Source of the DNA: Desulfosarcina sp. BuS5
GTDB lineage: Bacteria; Desulfobacterota; Desulfobacteria; Desulfobacterales; BuS5
Assembly (NCBI RefSeq): GCF_028752835.1
Contig: NZ_CP087952.1
Location: forward strand, 2,089,041-2,153,040
Reading direction: 5' to 3'
DNA: 64,000 bases
Shown: positions 43,566 through 54,139 of the stretch, in pieces
Position numbering within the stretch: position 1 is the first letter of the stretch
Layout: the number at the start of each line of letters is the position of its first letter
The notes under the pieces: model-generated
Database searches by the model: none
What the model saw: only the letters and a program-made list of their open reading frames with translations
Told to the model about the DNA's origin: nothing
Translations under genes and position numbers: made by a program

Positions 43566-44696
43566 TTAATCCAAGAGTTTTCGGCTTGTCCCTTTCTTTG
43601 TGATACCTTGATAAATAATAAGCTTTTTCCCTAAACATATCCCGTCTTGCATTACGTGTTTATCCTCCCGCAAGATCTTGCCCCTGACCTTGGAAATGTA
43701 CGGATACCTATAATCAATATGTTCTTGCAATAAAGGATCCCGGATTTTGATAAGCGAAAGATTGCTTTTAATATTGTTTTGCTGCTTGTTTTGCTTTTGG
43801 GTTTGCAATTGCAGTTTTAAACTAAACCCCTCTATTACACCAAGTGCAAAATCTGTCTTACGATATCTATTCAAGCCTTTTTCCTGGTTGTATATATCCC
43901 ATTGGGAGTCAATAAAATGTTTAACGAAATCGTATACATAACTTGCTATTCTTAGATTCTGGAGAGTTCCGCTGATCTCCAATACGCGTCCCATTTTACC
44001 TTTTTCCATTACATAAGCGGAAACCCATATTCCATACACAAAATAAAAATCCTGTATTAAACGAGAAAGATGGTAGTCTTCGCGGAAATGGCGCAGAGCA
44101 GGGCTGCCGACAAAAACGCTGACAAACTTACGGTGTTCATGCCTGGTCAAAAGATCCAGATTATATTTTGCTATGAATTCATGGGCCTTTGCCATGGCTG
44201 CTTCTGCTTCATGTTGATTCCGGCTCTGGGCCAGCGCCATGAGCTTCTTGACCCGCAGCAGAATTTTATCTTCAGTACCTGCCGAATCTTGCGATATCAG
44301 TTCATCCAATGGCTTGTAATTCCCTGAAGCCTTTGGATCGGCAATCAGCAAGTAACAGGCCCTTTTGAACTTTGGACCGTGAGGAGGTTCATTGCGTGCA
44401 CCAAGAACTTGCCCGGCAAACTGATGGGCCATTTCATGCAAAAGAATCTCACGCACAGCGTCCCATGAATGGTTAAGAACAAGATTGCGACTTACGGCTA
44501 TCTCATTTTTTTCTTCGGACCAGTATCCCCACCTGCCATTCATATCCCGGATGCTGAACAAGGGCTTCCGCATCTTCTCCCTGTCAAAAGAGCTTAGAAT
44601 CGACAAGGCGTTTTCCCATTCACATACAAGCCCATGCAGGATACAATGTTCCAGTTCCTCTTGAATAAGAATTTTTTTAGGTTTTGCTAAAGACAT
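43566..44696 (-). CDS. SprT-like metallopeptidase with DUF2786-like region
   Basis: 376 aa. Residues about 15-125 are a SprT-like domain with the zinc motif HEMAH (H87, E88, H91) and a following HGPKFKRAC. A DUF2786 region follows (KLMALAQSRNQHEAEAAMAK, about residues 145-180), then a C-terminal part with no known motif. The two domains often occur together in this family, which is poorly characterised. It may be a DNA-protein crosslink protease like SprT/Spartan, but that is only by analogy. Stands alone. ATG 44696 lacks a good ribosome binding site. Confidence 0.75.
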   Translation of the reverse strand: MSLAKPKKILIQEELEHCILHGLVCEWENALSILSSFDREKMRKPLFSIRDMNGRWGYWSEEKNEIAVSRNLVLNHSWDAVREILLHEMAHQFAGQVLGARNEPPHGPKFKRACYLLIADPKASGNYKPLDELISQDSAGTEDKILLRVKKLMALAQSRNQHEAEAAMAKAHEFIAKYNLDLLTRHEHRKFVSVFVGSPALRHFREDYHLSRLIQDFYFVYGIWVSAYVMEKGKMGRVLEISGTLQNLRIASYVYDFVKHFIDSQWDIYNQEKGLNRYRKTDFALGVIEGFSLKLQLQTQKQNKQQNNIKSNLSLIKIRDPLLQEHIDYRYPYISKVRGKILREDKHVMQDGICLGKKLIIYQGITKKGTSRKLLD

Positions 44697-44926
44697 GCGT
44701 AAAAATCAAACCCGGCCAGGCTCACTTCCTGAGACCTTTGCAAAATGCCCCCTTTCGCCCAATTTCGGCGTCAGGCTTAAATTTTAATCCTCAAAATACT
44801 CAATGTATTCCTGCGGTTAAATTTTTCCCCTTCCTTGAACTTGAACGAAATTGAACATTTTTTAAAACGAGAAAGGGTCAGGTCTTCATTATTGACAGGT
44901 TTATGGATTTTATGCATACAATAAAC
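44697..44926. other. Intergenic region with GGGTCAGGT repeat unit
   Basis: Contains GAAAGGGTCAGGTCTTC near 44866-44882, the same unit as at 36816, and a CCTTTGCAAAATGCCCCCTT segment that I think recurs in related genomes. No gene. Confidence 0.35.
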
Positions 44927-46471
44927 TTATCTGTCAACAATGGAGATCTGCCCCCCTGTAGTCATTTTTTTGATTTTTTCTTTTAAAATTTTGCCCATAT
45001 TGTTGCGCGGCAGGCTGCTTAAAAAAATAATTTTTTTTGGGCATTTATAGCCGGCCAGATCTTTTTTGCAGAATTCCTTCAAATCATGTTCATCAACTTC
45101 AGAGCCTGTTTTTTTTACAACAGCCGCAACAACCATTTCACCCAAGTCCCTGTCAGGAGATGGTATCACAGCCGCCTCCATAACCCCATTATGCCTTTCC
45201 AGCCTTGTTTCCACTTCTTTGGGATATACATTATAACCGCCGCTGATTATCATCTCCCCTGCCCTTCCCACCAGGAACAACCTGCAATTATCGTCAGGGT
45301 CCTGATACCCGAGATCCCCGGATTTAAACCACTCCCCTGTAAATGATTCTTCTGTTTTTTCCGGATCATGCCGGTAACCATTAAAGAGATAATCGCCTTT
45401 CACGCAGACTTCGCCGGTTTCTCCCGGATTTACGGCCCGATTTTTTGATCCGATAATTCGGACTGCAATTCGCGGGAGAGGGAATCCGACACTCCCGGGT
45501 TTTCTTAATCCTGATTCATACGGATTCGAGGCAATCACAAGTGTTTCGGTAAGTCCGTATCTTTCCAGGATTGTATATCCGGTGCTATCCCTGAAGCCGT
45601 AAAACAGATCCTTGGATAAGGGCGCTGAACCGCAGGTAAAAAGCCGCATGGAACCGATATCCGGGTTTTGGGGCATTTCCTTCCATGTGTCCAGTAACCT
45701 TTGGTACATGGTCGGCACGCCCATAAAAAGAGTACACTTTTTATCTGCAATGGTTTTCCAGACCTGTTCAGGATCAAATTTTTTATGCATAATAGTGGTT
45801 GCGCCGGCATACAAGGCCCCCTGAAATGCAAGAAGCAAACCATGTCCATGCACAAGTGGCAAAGTGTGAAGAGAAATATCACGGGAGGATAACCTCCAGA
45901 GATTGTGCAGGTCTTTCATGTTGGCGATAAGCGCACTGTGACTGATTACAGCGCCTTTTGATTCTCCGGTTGTGCCGGATGTATATAAAATAACTGCAGG
46001 GTCGTCATCCCCGGCAGCAAAAACCGGGGTAGATATATCGACTCTATCCAGCTCTTCAGGATAAAAAAGCAGGTCTTCAATCCGGTTGTCGATGGTCATT
46101 ATTTGCAGGTTCGCAGCCTGATGAAGAGCTTCTTTTGATTTGATATAGTTCGGATAATCCGTAATAAACAGAGCGGCCCCGGAATCCTTGAGCAGGTATG
46201 CAACTTCATCCTGCTTGTACGCATCATTTATATGGATAACCACAGCGTCCGCTGCCAGGCATCCTATATGAAAGCATGCGATTTCCGGACATTTGGCAAG
46301 CTGCACAGCCACGCGGTCACCCTTTTTGATACCAATTTTATCTAATAAACAGGCAATACCGCTTGTTATTTTTTCAAGTTGACCATACGTCAACCTGCGG
46401 CCTTCAAATATAACAGCCTCTTTTTCCGAATACTTTTTAAATTTTAGTTTTAATATTTCTGCAAGATTCAT
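44927..46471 (-). CDS. AMP-forming acyl-CoA synthetase
   Basis: 514-aa ANL-family ligase. The P-loop ILYTSGTTGESKG (about 165-178), YGLTET (A5), the GDLGYQD hinge (A8), SGGYNVYPKEVE and the catalytic Lys in NNMGKILK are all present. Converts a carboxylic acid to its CoA ester with ATP. The length and the MIISGGYN-type A8 region resemble malonyl/medium-chain types, but the substrate is not predictable. It could feed the acyl-CoA mutase seen at 34948, though they are 8 kb apart. 11 bases after dinB, so co-transcription is possible. Confidence 0.85.
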   Translation of the reverse strand: MNLAEILKLKFKKYSEKEAVIFEGRRLTYGQLEKITSGIACLLDKIGIKKGDRVAVQLAKCPEIACFHIGCLAADAVVIHINDAYKQDEVAYLLKDSGAALFITDYPNYIKSKEALHQAANLQIMTIDNRIEDLLFYPEELDRVDISTPVFAAGDDDPAVILYTSGTTGESKGAVISHSALIANMKDLHNLWRLSSRDISLHTLPLVHGHGLLLAFQGALYAGATTIMHKKFDPEQVWKTIADKKCTLFMGVPTMYQRLLDTWKEMPQNPDIGSMRLFTCGSAPLSKDLFYGFRDSTGYTILERYGLTETLVIASNPYESGLRKPGSVGFPLPRIAVRIIGSKNRAVNPGETGEVCVKGDYLFNGYRHDPEKTEESFTGEWFKSGDLGYQDPDDNCRLFLVGRAGEMIISGGYNVYPKEVETRLERHNGVMEAAVIPSPDRDLGEMVVAAVVKKTGSEVDEHDLKEFCKKDLAGYKCPKKIIFLSSLPRNNMGKILKEKIKKMTTGGQISIVDR

Positions 46472-46482
46472 CGTAATATGCT

Positions 46483-47643
46483 TCAGAGTGGTCCCCGTCT
46501 TATAATTTCCTTGCCGAAAGCATCCCTTATTCTGTCGATTGTTTGATCAAGCCTTGCCTGCTTTTCGTCTTTTTTATCGGTAAACAGCGCAAGTTGTCGG
46601 ACGCCCCGGGTTAAATTTGATACGCCCACTCCCACCAGCCGAATTTTCCGGTTTATTCCAAGTTCATCCAGCAGACTTGATGCTGTCTCGAAAATGGTTC
46701 CTGTAGTAAATGTGGAAACCTGAAGAGTGCGGCTGCGGGTTATTATTTTAAAATCCGCAAATTTAATTTTAAGAGTAATGGTACGCCCCATGTATTTACG
46801 TTTTCTTAATTCTCTCCCCACTCTTTCCACCTGGTCAAACAGATATTTTTTAAGTTCCGTTATATCGCCGACGTCATGAGAGAATGTTTTTTCAGCGCTA
46901 AAGGATTTCGGCTCGGAGCCGGAGAGCACAGGGGAATGATCAATGCCCCCGGCATGGTCAAAAAAGTCTTTTCCCGCCTTGCCGAACCGGTCAGTCCAGA
47001 ATTTTTCCGAAAAGTTCAAAATATCCGATGCGGTCCTGATTCCATAAGTTTGCAGAATATTAAGTGTTTTAGCACCTACCCCCGGAATCTTCTTAGCCGG
47101 CAGCAGGCGCATAAATTTCTGAACTTCATTTTCAGCGATAATTACCAGACCACTCGGTTTTTGAAGATCAGAGGCAATCTTGGCCAGAAATTTGTTGGGA
47201 GCAATACCGACCGAGCAGGTCAGGCCGGTTTTTTTTAAAATGTTACGTTTGATCTTTTTTGCGACTGTTTTCGGACAGCCAAGCAGATTGGCTGTTCCGG
47301 TGATATCAAGGTAAGCCTCATCTACTGAGGCCTGCTCCACAAGGGGGGAATAGCGCATCAGGATTTTCATAATCTGTCGGGATACCTGTTTGTAGCGCTG
47401 CATGCGTACCGGCAGATATATCCCGTCAGGGCACAATTGCCTGGCTTTAAAAATCGGCATGGCTGAATGAACCCCATAATCCCTGGCTTCATAAGACGCA
47501 GCCGATACAACGCTCCTGTTACCGCCACCCCCGACAATTACCGGTTTGCCTGCCAGTTCCGGCCTGTCAACACGTTCAACAGAGGCATAAAAGGCATCCA
47601 TGTCAACATGCAGGATATTTCTTTTTACAGGTTTCTCACCCAT
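46483..47643 (-). CDS. dinB: DNA polymerase IV (Y family)
   Basis: About 387 aa from ATG 47643 (MGEKPVKRNILHVDMDAFYA). The open frame reaches 47760, and ATG 47709 is a possible start, but only the codons from about 47628 resemble the family. The catalytic HVDMDAFYASVE and SVDEAYLDI motifs, VVSAASYEARDYGV and the little-finger domain with TFSHDVGD are intact. Error-prone translesion synthesis, often LexA-controlled; no LexA-like box is obvious. Confidence 0.92.
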   Translation of the reverse strand: MGEKPVKRNILHVDMDAFYASVERVDRPELAGKPVIVGGGGNRSVVSAASYEARDYGVHSAMPIFKARQLCPDGIYLPVRMQRYKQVSRQIMKILMRYSPLVEQASVDEAYLDITGTANLLGCPKTVAKKIKRNILKKTGLTCSVGIAPNKFLAKIASDLQKPSGLVIIAENEVQKFMRLLPAKKIPGVGAKTLNILQTYGIRTASDILNFSEKFWTDRFGKAGKDFFDHAGGIDHSPVLSGSEPKSFSAEKTFSHDVGDITELKKYLFDQVERVGRELRKRKYMGRTITLKIKFADFKIITRSRTLQVSTFTTGTIFETASSLLDELGINRKIRLVGVGVSNLTRGVRQLALFTDKKDEKQARLDQTIDRIRDAFGKEIIRRGPL

Positions 47644-47843
47644 TTTTGAAATTTTAACAACTTTAATCTGTTTTTGCAAGTGTTCAGCATTCTTGACAGA
47701 TAAGTTCATTTGATGTATAAAATAAAAATTCGGCAAAAATGCAGACCTACCCCATTCCACCTGACTAATCCGGCGTGACTTTTAAAAATCAAAATTAAAA
47801 ATCAAAATTTTTTGTAGAATAATTATAAAATTCTTATAACATT

Positions 47844-48923
47844 ATGAATAAAAACAACATAAAAACAATAGAACAACTCGAGCAGTATATTTCGTTAACT
47901 CCGCATGAAAGACGTAAAACTAAAGAGATCATCGGAAGCCATCTGATGTCGGTCAATCAATATTATATGGATTTAATTAACTGGAATGATCCGAATGATC
48001 CGATTCGTAAAATGGCAATTCCTTCGATAGAAGAAAAAAACCTTGAGGGGAGTTTTGATACCAGTGGAGAACATGAATCCACCAAAGTTTGTGGCTTACA
48101 ACATAAGTATTCGCAAACAGCCTTGATATTATGCACAAATCACTGCGCAACCTATTGCCGTTACTGTTTTAGAAAAAGATTTGTAGGCATATCTACCGAC
48201 GAAATAGTAAAAGACTGGGATAAAGTAGTTGAATACATTTGCGAACATAGGGAAATCACAAACGTCCTTTTAAGCGGAGGTGATCCATTTACATTACCAA
48301 CCGACAGGATAGTAAACATTTTGCAAAAGCTCTCGGGTATTCAACATCTGAGGTTTATTCGATTCGGAACACGAATTCCTGTGGTTTTTCCCGAAAGAAT
48401 AATAAATGACGATGAACTAATAAACGTGCTAAAAAAGTATTCTTGCAACAATAAACGATTATACGTTACAACGCATTTTAATCATCCGAAAGAAATCACT
48501 CCCGATAGCATTGAAGCTATACACAAATTGCTTGACGCACAGATCATAGTTAACAATCAGACTGTATTATTAAAAGGCGTCAATGATAATCCTGCTGTAA
48601 TGGCTGAATTACAAAGTTTAATAACAAAGATCGGTGTCGTGCCATACTATATTTTTCAATGTCGCCCGGTAAAAAAAGTAAAAAATATTTTTCAAGTCCC
48701 CTTGTACAAAGCCTTTAAAATTATAGAAGGGACAAGGTCAATGCTTGATGGACTTAGTAAGAGATTCCGATTTGTTATGTCCCATGAAACCGGCAAAATT
48801 GAAATGATCGGTTGCATGGATGATCACTTATACTTCAAATACCATCAAGCCAAAGATAAACTTCTTTCAGGCAAACTATTCCACAAAAAACTCCACAAAG
48901 ATGATGCCTGGTTGGACCTTTAA
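47844..48923 (+). CDS. KamA-family radical SAM aminomutase
   Basis: 359 aa. The cluster motif is C101-x3-C105-x2-C108 (CATYCRYCFRKR), with SGGDPFTLP following, the PLP/SAM-dependent lysine 2,3-aminomutase fold. It is shorter than clostridial lysine aminomutases (about 415 aa) and could instead be an EpmB-like enzyme. The substrate is unclear; lysine or glutamate are the usual ones. It reads away from the dinB gene with no obvious ribosome binding site, and convergent with clpA. Confidence 0.88.
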   Translation: MNKNNIKTIEQLEQYISLTPHERRKTKEIIGSHLMSVNQYYMDLINWNDPNDPIRKMAIPSIEEKNLEGSFDTSGEHESTKVCGLQHKYSQTALILCTNHCATYCRYCFRKRFVGISTDEIVKDWDKVVEYICEHREITNVLLSGGDPFTLPTDRIVNILQKLSGIQHLRFIRFGTRIPVVFPERIINDDELINVLKKYSCNNKRLYVTTHFNHPKEITPDSIEAIHKLLDAQIIVNNQTVLLKGVNDNPAVMAELQSLITKIGVVPYYIFQCRPVKKVKNIFQVPLYKAFKIIEGTRSMLDGLSKRFRFVMSHETGKIEMIGCMDDHLYFKYHQAKDKLLSGKLFHKKLHKDDAWLDL

Positions 48924-48935
48924 AAGGGTAAAGTA

Positions 48936-51176
48936 TCAGTGATAAGCAAAGATGAGCTTGTTATCATTGAGATCTATATGAACTTCGCCGCCTTTTTCCA
49001 ACCTGCCGAAAAGAATCTGATCTGATAGGATATCCTTGATTTCGGTCTGAAGCAGCCTGTCAAGAGGTCTGGCTCCGTAGCGCGGGTTATGGCCATTTTT
49101 CGCAAGCCACCTTCTGGCGCTGTTGGAGAGACTTATGGAAACTTTTTTGGCCGCAAGCTGATCCTTGATCTCGGCAATAAATTTATCCACGACTCTTTCC
49201 ATTATTTCCACGTCCAGAGGATTAAAATTAATGATACCATCAAGGCGGTTCCTGAACTCGGGGGTGAAAAAACCTTCAATCGCCTTTTTACCCTTACCTT
49301 CAATATCGAACTTTGAGTCACCGAAACCTATTGTGTGTGAGGCCATTTCCCTGGAGCCCACATTGGAGGTCATAATAATTATGACTTTTCTGAAATCTGC
49401 TTCCTTGCCGTTGTTATCTGTAAGCGTGGCATGATCCAGAACTTGAAGCATAATGTTAAAAAGATCCGGATGGGCCTTTTCCATTTCATCAAGAAGCAGA
49501 ACGCTGTAAGGCTGTTTTCTTATGCCGTCGGTTAAGAGACCGCCCTGATCAAATCCTATGTAACCGGGAGGCGCGCCTATAAGCCGTGCTACAGCATGCT
49601 TCTCCATATATTCGCTCATGTCGAAACGCAAAAATTTAACACCCAGCATAATTGCAAGCTGCCTGGCCATTTCGGTTTTACCGACTCCGGTAGGGCCGGT
49701 GAATAGAAATGATCCTGTAGGGCTGTTCGGCCTGCCAAGGCCGGCGCGTGAACGTTTTATGGAAGTTACAAGGAGTTTAACAGCCTCATTCTGTCCAAAC
49801 ACAACCCCGGTCAAGCGGTCTTCTAAACTTTCAAGGTCTGTCTTATCCGAAGTAGAAACACTTAAAGACGGAATCCTGGCCATTTTGACAATAATATTTT
49901 CTATATCTTTGGTATGTATCCTTTTTCTTCTGGAAGATCCCTTAAGCCTTAAATAAGCTCCGGCTTCATCGATAACATCTATGGCCTTATCAGGTAAATA
50001 GCGATCATTCAGATATTTGGCGGAAAGCTCTGAGGCCGCCTTAAGAGACGAGTCGGTATAAGATATCCCGTGATGTTCCTCATATACTTTGCGTAAACCT
50101 TTTAATATCTTGAAAGTCTGATTCACAGACGGTTCAGCAATCTCTATTTTTTCAAAACGCCTCGAGAGAGCACGGTCTTTTTCAAAATGATTTTTATACT
50201 CCTCATAGGTTGTTGATCCGATACAACGCAACTCACCTGTTGAAAGAGACGGTTTCAGTATATTCGATGCATCCATTGAACCGCTGCTTGTAGCGCCTGC
50301 TCCGACTATAGTATGTATTTCATCTATAAAAAGGATCGCATTGTTCTTTTTTTCAAGCGAATCGAGAATGTCTTTCAAACGTTTCTCAAAATCACCCCTG
50401 AATTTGGTTCCAGCCAGCAATGCTCCAAGGTCAAGAGAATATATACTCATATCCTCCAGTAAATCGGGAACTCTGCCTGAAGATATTTTAAGGGCCAGGC
50501 CTTCAGCCATTGCTGTTTTTCCTACCCCGGGATCTCCCACAAAAACCGGATTGTTCTTGCGCCTTCTGCATAGTACCTGGATGGTTCGTCCCAGTTCAGC
50601 GTCACGGCCTATTAAGGGGTCCAGTTTACCAAGGGCCGCTCTGCTTACAAGATCAATTGTAAACAGCTCAAGAGGATCTCTCTTCTTTTGCTTTGTTTTA
50701 CCCTTTTCGGTTTTAGCAAAATCGGGATGTACGGCTTTGGTAAAATCTTTAGTTGTCCCGTGGGAGAGGTAATATAAAATATTGATACGACTCAGACCCT
50801 CTGATTTTAAGAAATATGCAGCATGAGAATCCTTTTCAGACAAGATCGACACCAGGATATCCGATACGCAAACATCCTGTTTCTCTGATGAACGCGCATG
50901 ATTCACAGCTCTTTGTATAACCCGCTGAAAACCTATAGTCTGCTGCAGGAGATAATCAATATCTTCGGGAAGAGGATCCAGCCTGGTTTTAAAAAATTTT
51001 TCCAGAGTCTCTTTCAGATGGTCAACACTCCCGCCGCAATTTTCGATAATATCGATACCTGCAGAATCGTGAAGAATTGCAAAAAGCAAATGTTCAATAC
51101 AAACATATTCATGGCGCCTTTTCTTGGCATCTCTAACTGCAAAGCCCAGCGTAGCGCTAAGTTCCTTATTTATCAT
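48936..51176 (-). CDS. clpA: ATP-dependent Clp protease ATP-binding subunit
   Basis: 746 aa. An N-terminal double Clp-N repeat (residues 1-150), then two AAA+ modules: Walker A FVGDPGVGKTAMAEGLA (about 210) and FTGPTGVGKTEMARQLA (about 490), with the Walker B pairs IHTIVGAG-type and LLLDEMEKAHPDL. The C-terminal end has the LFGRLEKGG-type ClpP interaction region of this group. Unfolds N-degron and ssrA-tagged substrates for ClpP. clpS ends 4 bases before it, forming clpSA. Confidence 0.95.
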   Translation of the reverse strand: MINKELSATLGFAVRDAKKRRHEYVCIEHLLFAILHDSAGIDIIENCGGSVDHLKETLEKFFKTRLDPLPEDIDYLLQQTIGFQRVIQRAVNHARSSEKQDVCVSDILVSILSEKDSHAAYFLKSEGLSRINILYYLSHGTTKDFTKAVHPDFAKTEKGKTKQKKRDPLELFTIDLVSRAALGKLDPLIGRDAELGRTIQVLCRRRKNNPVFVGDPGVGKTAMAEGLALKISSGRVPDLLEDMSIYSLDLGALLAGTKFRGDFEKRLKDILDSLEKKNNAILFIDEIHTIVGAGATSSGSMDASNILKPSLSTGELRCIGSTTYEEYKNHFEKDRALSRRFEKIEIAEPSVNQTFKILKGLRKVYEEHHGISYTDSSLKAASELSAKYLNDRYLPDKAIDVIDEAGAYLRLKGSSRRKRIHTKDIENIIVKMARIPSLSVSTSDKTDLESLEDRLTGVVFGQNEAVKLLVTSIKRSRAGLGRPNSPTGSFLFTGPTGVGKTEMARQLAIMLGVKFLRFDMSEYMEKHAVARLIGAPPGYIGFDQGGLLTDGIRKQPYSVLLLDEMEKAHPDLFNIMLQVLDHATLTDNNGKEADFRKVIIIMTSNVGSREMASHTIGFGDSKFDIEGKGKKAIEGFFTPEFRNRLDGIINFNPLDVEIMERVVDKFIAEIKDQLAAKKVSISLSNSARRWLAKNGHNPRYGARPLDRLLQTEIKDILSDQILFGRLEKGGEVHIDLNDNKLIFAYH

Positions 51177-51179
51177 GAT

Positions 51180-51494
51180 CTAATCCTTCTCCATGGTACA
51201 TTTAAGCGGGAAATCTTGTTCTCTGGCCATGGCTTGAACGGTTTTCACTTTTGTTTCAGCTACATCATAAGTATATATTCCGCATAAACCGATCCCTTGC
51301 CTGTGAACATTCAGCATAATGATTACAGCATTTTCAGGAGATTTGTTGAAAACAGAGACAAGGATATGCACAACAAACTCCATTGTAGTGTAGTCATCAT
51401 TATGGAGCAATACTTTATACATGGAAGGCTCATGGAGCTTTTCTTCTATTTTGGAGTCTACACTCTCATTTGTTTCTGAATTATAATTATTCAT
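51180..51494 (-). CDS. clpS: ATP-dependent Clp adaptor
   Basis: 104 aa. The N-degron-binding loop LLHNDDYTTMEFVVHIL and the AVIIMLNVHRQGIG, VCGIY-type segments are typical of ClpS. Delivers N-end-rule substrates to ClpA. Directly upstream of clpA, 3 bases apart. Confidence 0.95.
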   Translation of the reverse strand: MNNYNSETNESVDSKIEEKLHEPSMYKVLLHNDDYTTMEFVVHILVSVFNKSPENAVIIMLNVHRQGIGLCGIYTYDVAETKVKTVQAMAREQDFPLKCTMEKD

Positions 51495-51590
51495 AATAAA
51501 AGTTAATTATAAAATTAAAAAGTCTCATATTCTTGCCTAGGTTTCCCTGTAAATTTTTATTACAATTCGGCTAATGTTCATTTAATTTCT

Positions 51591-52397
51591 CTATAATTTC
51601 CTTACCTTTATTTTATCATATTTGGAAGCATTAAAAAAATCTTTAGCGCTGCCGCAATTAACCGCTATTTCAAGACATCCACGGCTTCCAATAATGGCAA
51701 GCGGTATTTTTGATTTTACACTATTATAACTTTTCGATAAACCTGTAACTGTTCTGTCTCCAATAATAAACTTAATCTTTTTAAGGCCGCAAGCTGCGCA
51801 ACTAATTTTTTTCAGTATCGCACAATCAATATTTGTTATCAAATTGCCAAAACGGTCTATGGAGACTATAATTCCTGAAAGCTCACCATTATCTGCAATA
51901 AACGGCTTTTCCACAGATAATCGCGCCAGACTTTTTATATCTCCCGGTCTGCCTAACCCCATTATTCCGATCCCTTTTGATATGTGGGCCGCAACCGGAG
52001 CGAAAATATCCCTGCCATGGAAAGTCTGGCTGACGGATTCAAGGAAATATTCGGAATTCTCAACAAAAACAAGAGCATCGATATCCCCATCGTCCAACAA
52101 AGGGGTAAGTATACCGTTATCAGGAGCCAAAAAATAATGGCCCTGTATTTTTGCTGCAAGAATAGGTCTTGCGCTTCCCACACCAGGATCGACTATAACA
52201 AGATGGACTGTCTTTTCGGGAAAATATTTATAGGAAAATTTTATTCTGTAAGCTGCATCTATGATATCCTGGGGAGCGATCTTATGCGTAATATCAACAA
52301 TTGTCGAAGAGGGATTTATGGAAAGGATAACTCCTTTCATAATTCCGACATACTCATCTTCAATGCCGAAATCAGTAAGAAGAGTAATTACAGACAT
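51591..52397 (-). CDS. SAM hydroxide adenosyltransferase (DUF62)
   Basis: About 269 aa from ATG 52397 (MSVITLLTDFGIEDEYVG), with AGGATA upstream; the frame is open earlier but that part is out of pattern. The family motif LTDFG, HLVIVDPGVGS and FHGRDIFAPVAA are intact, as is the C-terminal barrel with SIDRFGNLITN. Cleaves S-adenosylmethionine to adenosine and methionine using hydroxide. A recycling or detoxifying role is likely; the reason for its place between ruvB and clpS is not known. Confidence 0.88.
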   Translation of the reverse strand: MSVITLLTDFGIEDEYVGIMKGVILSINPSSTIVDITHKIAPQDIIDAAYRIKFSYKYFPEKTVHLVIVDPGVGSARPILAAKIQGHYFLAPDNGILTPLLDDGDIDALVFVENSEYFLESVSQTFHGRDIFAPVAAHISKGIGIMGLGRPGDIKSLARLSVEKPFIADNGELSGIIVSIDRFGNLITNIDCAILKKISCAACGLKKIKFIIGDRTVTGLSKSYNSVKSKIPLAIIGSRGCLEIAVNCGSAKDFFNASKYDKIKVRKL

Positions 52398-52487
52398 CGA
52401 GATATCCTGTAAAAAATAGCCACCATATATAGCATTACCACTCACATTAAACACTAGTACCGGTTATTGAACACACAATTTTGCACT

Positions 52488-53504
52488 TTATTTTAAATGT
52501 TTATATGCAGCTTCAGGCGCCACCCGGCCTGATGATGTTCTCATAACCATACCTATTTTTAACAGGTATGGTTCAACCAGATCAACAAGCGTGTCTGTCT
52601 CTTCCTGAAGTGTTGCGGATATTGCCTCAATTCCTACAGGTCCACCATTATAAAAATCGATAATTGTTTTAAGATAACGTCTGTCCAGGCTTGTTAATCC
52701 CTTTTTATCAACTCCTTCAAGAAAGAGAGCGGCTTCCACTATATCTTTGGTAATAAAGCCGTTTGCTCGTACCTGTGTATAATCACGGACACGTTTAAGA
52801 AGCCTGTTTACTATTCTAGGAGTACCCCTTGACCTTTTTGCGAGTTCCACAGCGCCGGCATCATCGATTTTTACATCAAGGAGATAGGAAGACCGTTTTG
52901 TAATCTTGATCAGATCATCATTGCTGTAAAAATCAAGATTACGCAAAATTCCGAACCTGTCCCTTAAAGGAGATGAAATCAACCCAACTCTGGTAGTTGC
53001 TCCCACAAGTGTAAAACGTTTTAAACGGTATCTATGGCTTCTGGCATGAACGCCTTTGTCAAAAATAAAATCTACTGCAAAATCCTCCATTGCAGGATAG
53101 AGGAATTCCTCTACAACTTTAGGGGTGCGGTGTATTTCGTCCACAAAAAGGACATCCCCCTCTTTAAGATGGGTCAGTATGCCTAGCAGATCTCCACCTT
53201 TTTCAAGCGCAGGTCCTGACGTAACAGTTAAATTGTTACCCATCTCATTCACAATAATATGGGCAAGGGTCGTTTTGCCAAGTCCGGGTGGTCCATAAAA
53301 GAGAAGATGCTCCAGCGGTTCCCGGCGTAATAAGGCAGCTTCTATGGCAATTTTTAGAGTTTCAACAACTTCCGGCTGTCCCACATATTCTAAAAGACGT
53401 TCAGGCCGCAGTGAAAGGATTTCAGGTTCCTGATCGACCGGTTGTCCGGAACCTTCCATAAGTTCGTTATCTTTGGAAGAATATGTCAATACATCATCAG
53501 TCAT
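52488..53504 (-). CDS. ruvB: Holliday junction branch-migration ATPase RuvB
   Basis: 338 aa. Walker [16 protein letters not shown], Walker [10 protein letters not shown], sensor and C-terminal winged helix present. Works with RuvA to move Holliday junctions. Overlaps ruvA by 4 bases (ATGA), so translation is coupled. Confidence 0.96.
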   Translation of the reverse strand: MTDDVLTYSSKDNELMEGSGQPVDQEPEILSLRPERLLEYVGQPEVVETLKIAIEAALLRREPLEHLLFYGPPGLGKTTLAHIIVNEMGNNLTVTSGPALEKGGDLLGILTHLKEGDVLFVDEIHRTPKVVEEFLYPAMEDFAVDFIFDKGVHARSHRYRLKRFTLVGATTRVGLISSPLRDRFGILRNLDFYSNDDLIKITKRSSYLLDVKIDDAGAVELAKRSRGTPRIVNRLLKRVRDYTQVRANGFITKDIVEAALFLEGVDKKGLTSLDRRYLKTIIDFYNGGPVGIEAISATLQEETDTLVDLVEPYLLKIGMVMRTSSGRVAPEAAYKHLK

Positions 53505-54121
53505 GCTGTCTTCTCGTTACGGTATACTTCTTCAAACAATTCCTCCGGTGTAGAAATAGAGCTGTTATTGCTCATAGCCCCTGCTATCATTTTTACGGCA
53601 TCAGCATGTTTATGCCCGAGCTGGTTAACAAGAACATCGAGTACCTGCTGTTCAAAGTCTTTCTGAACCGTAACTGTTTTTTCTTCGTCGGCTTTATGGA
53701 TTAAGGCAAATTTATTCATCCTGCCGGCAAGGGATGCAATTATTTTTTGAGCCGTTCTTTTTCCTATCCCTTTTAACTGTGTTAATCCGGCGGCATCCTT
53801 TGTTTCTATGGCGCGTGCTATCTCCCTGACAGGGATACTAAGAGCTTTTACGGCCTTTAATGGGCCAATATCTTCAACTGAAATAAAATACTGAAAAAAT
53901 TCTTTCTCAACCTCATGATTAAAACCTATTAATACAGGCTTTGGCTGTCGTTCGGTCTGCTGGTAATAAATATAGAGTGATACTTCACTGCCGATATCCT
54001 TTATTTTCAGTCTATCCATTACAACCGCAGGAACCAGAACCTCGTATCCGATCTGGTTTGCAAGAAGGAGAATTCTGTCGTCTTCTTTTTTTAACAATCT
54101 GCCTTCTAAATAACCGATCAT
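53501..54121 (-). CDS. ruvA: Holliday junction recognition protein RuvA
   Basis: 206 aa. N-terminal OB fold ([20 protein letters not shown]), two helix-hairpin-helix motifs (the clear one is [20 protein letters not shown]), and the C-terminal domain III that activates RuvB. Tetramer holds the junction. Between ruvC and ruvB. Confidence 0.95.
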   Translation of the reverse strand: MIGYLEGRLLKKEDDRILLLANQIGYEVLVPAVVMDRLKIKDIGSEVSLYIYYQQTERQPKPVLIGFNHEVEKEFFQYFISVEDIGPLKAVKALSIPVREIARAIETKDAAGLTQLKGIGKRTAQKIIASLAGRMNKFALIHKADEEKTVTVQKDFEQQVLDVLVNQLGHKHADAVKMIAGAMSNNSSISTPEELFEEVYRNEKTA

Positions 54122-54139
54122 ACCCCTCTATAACCCTCT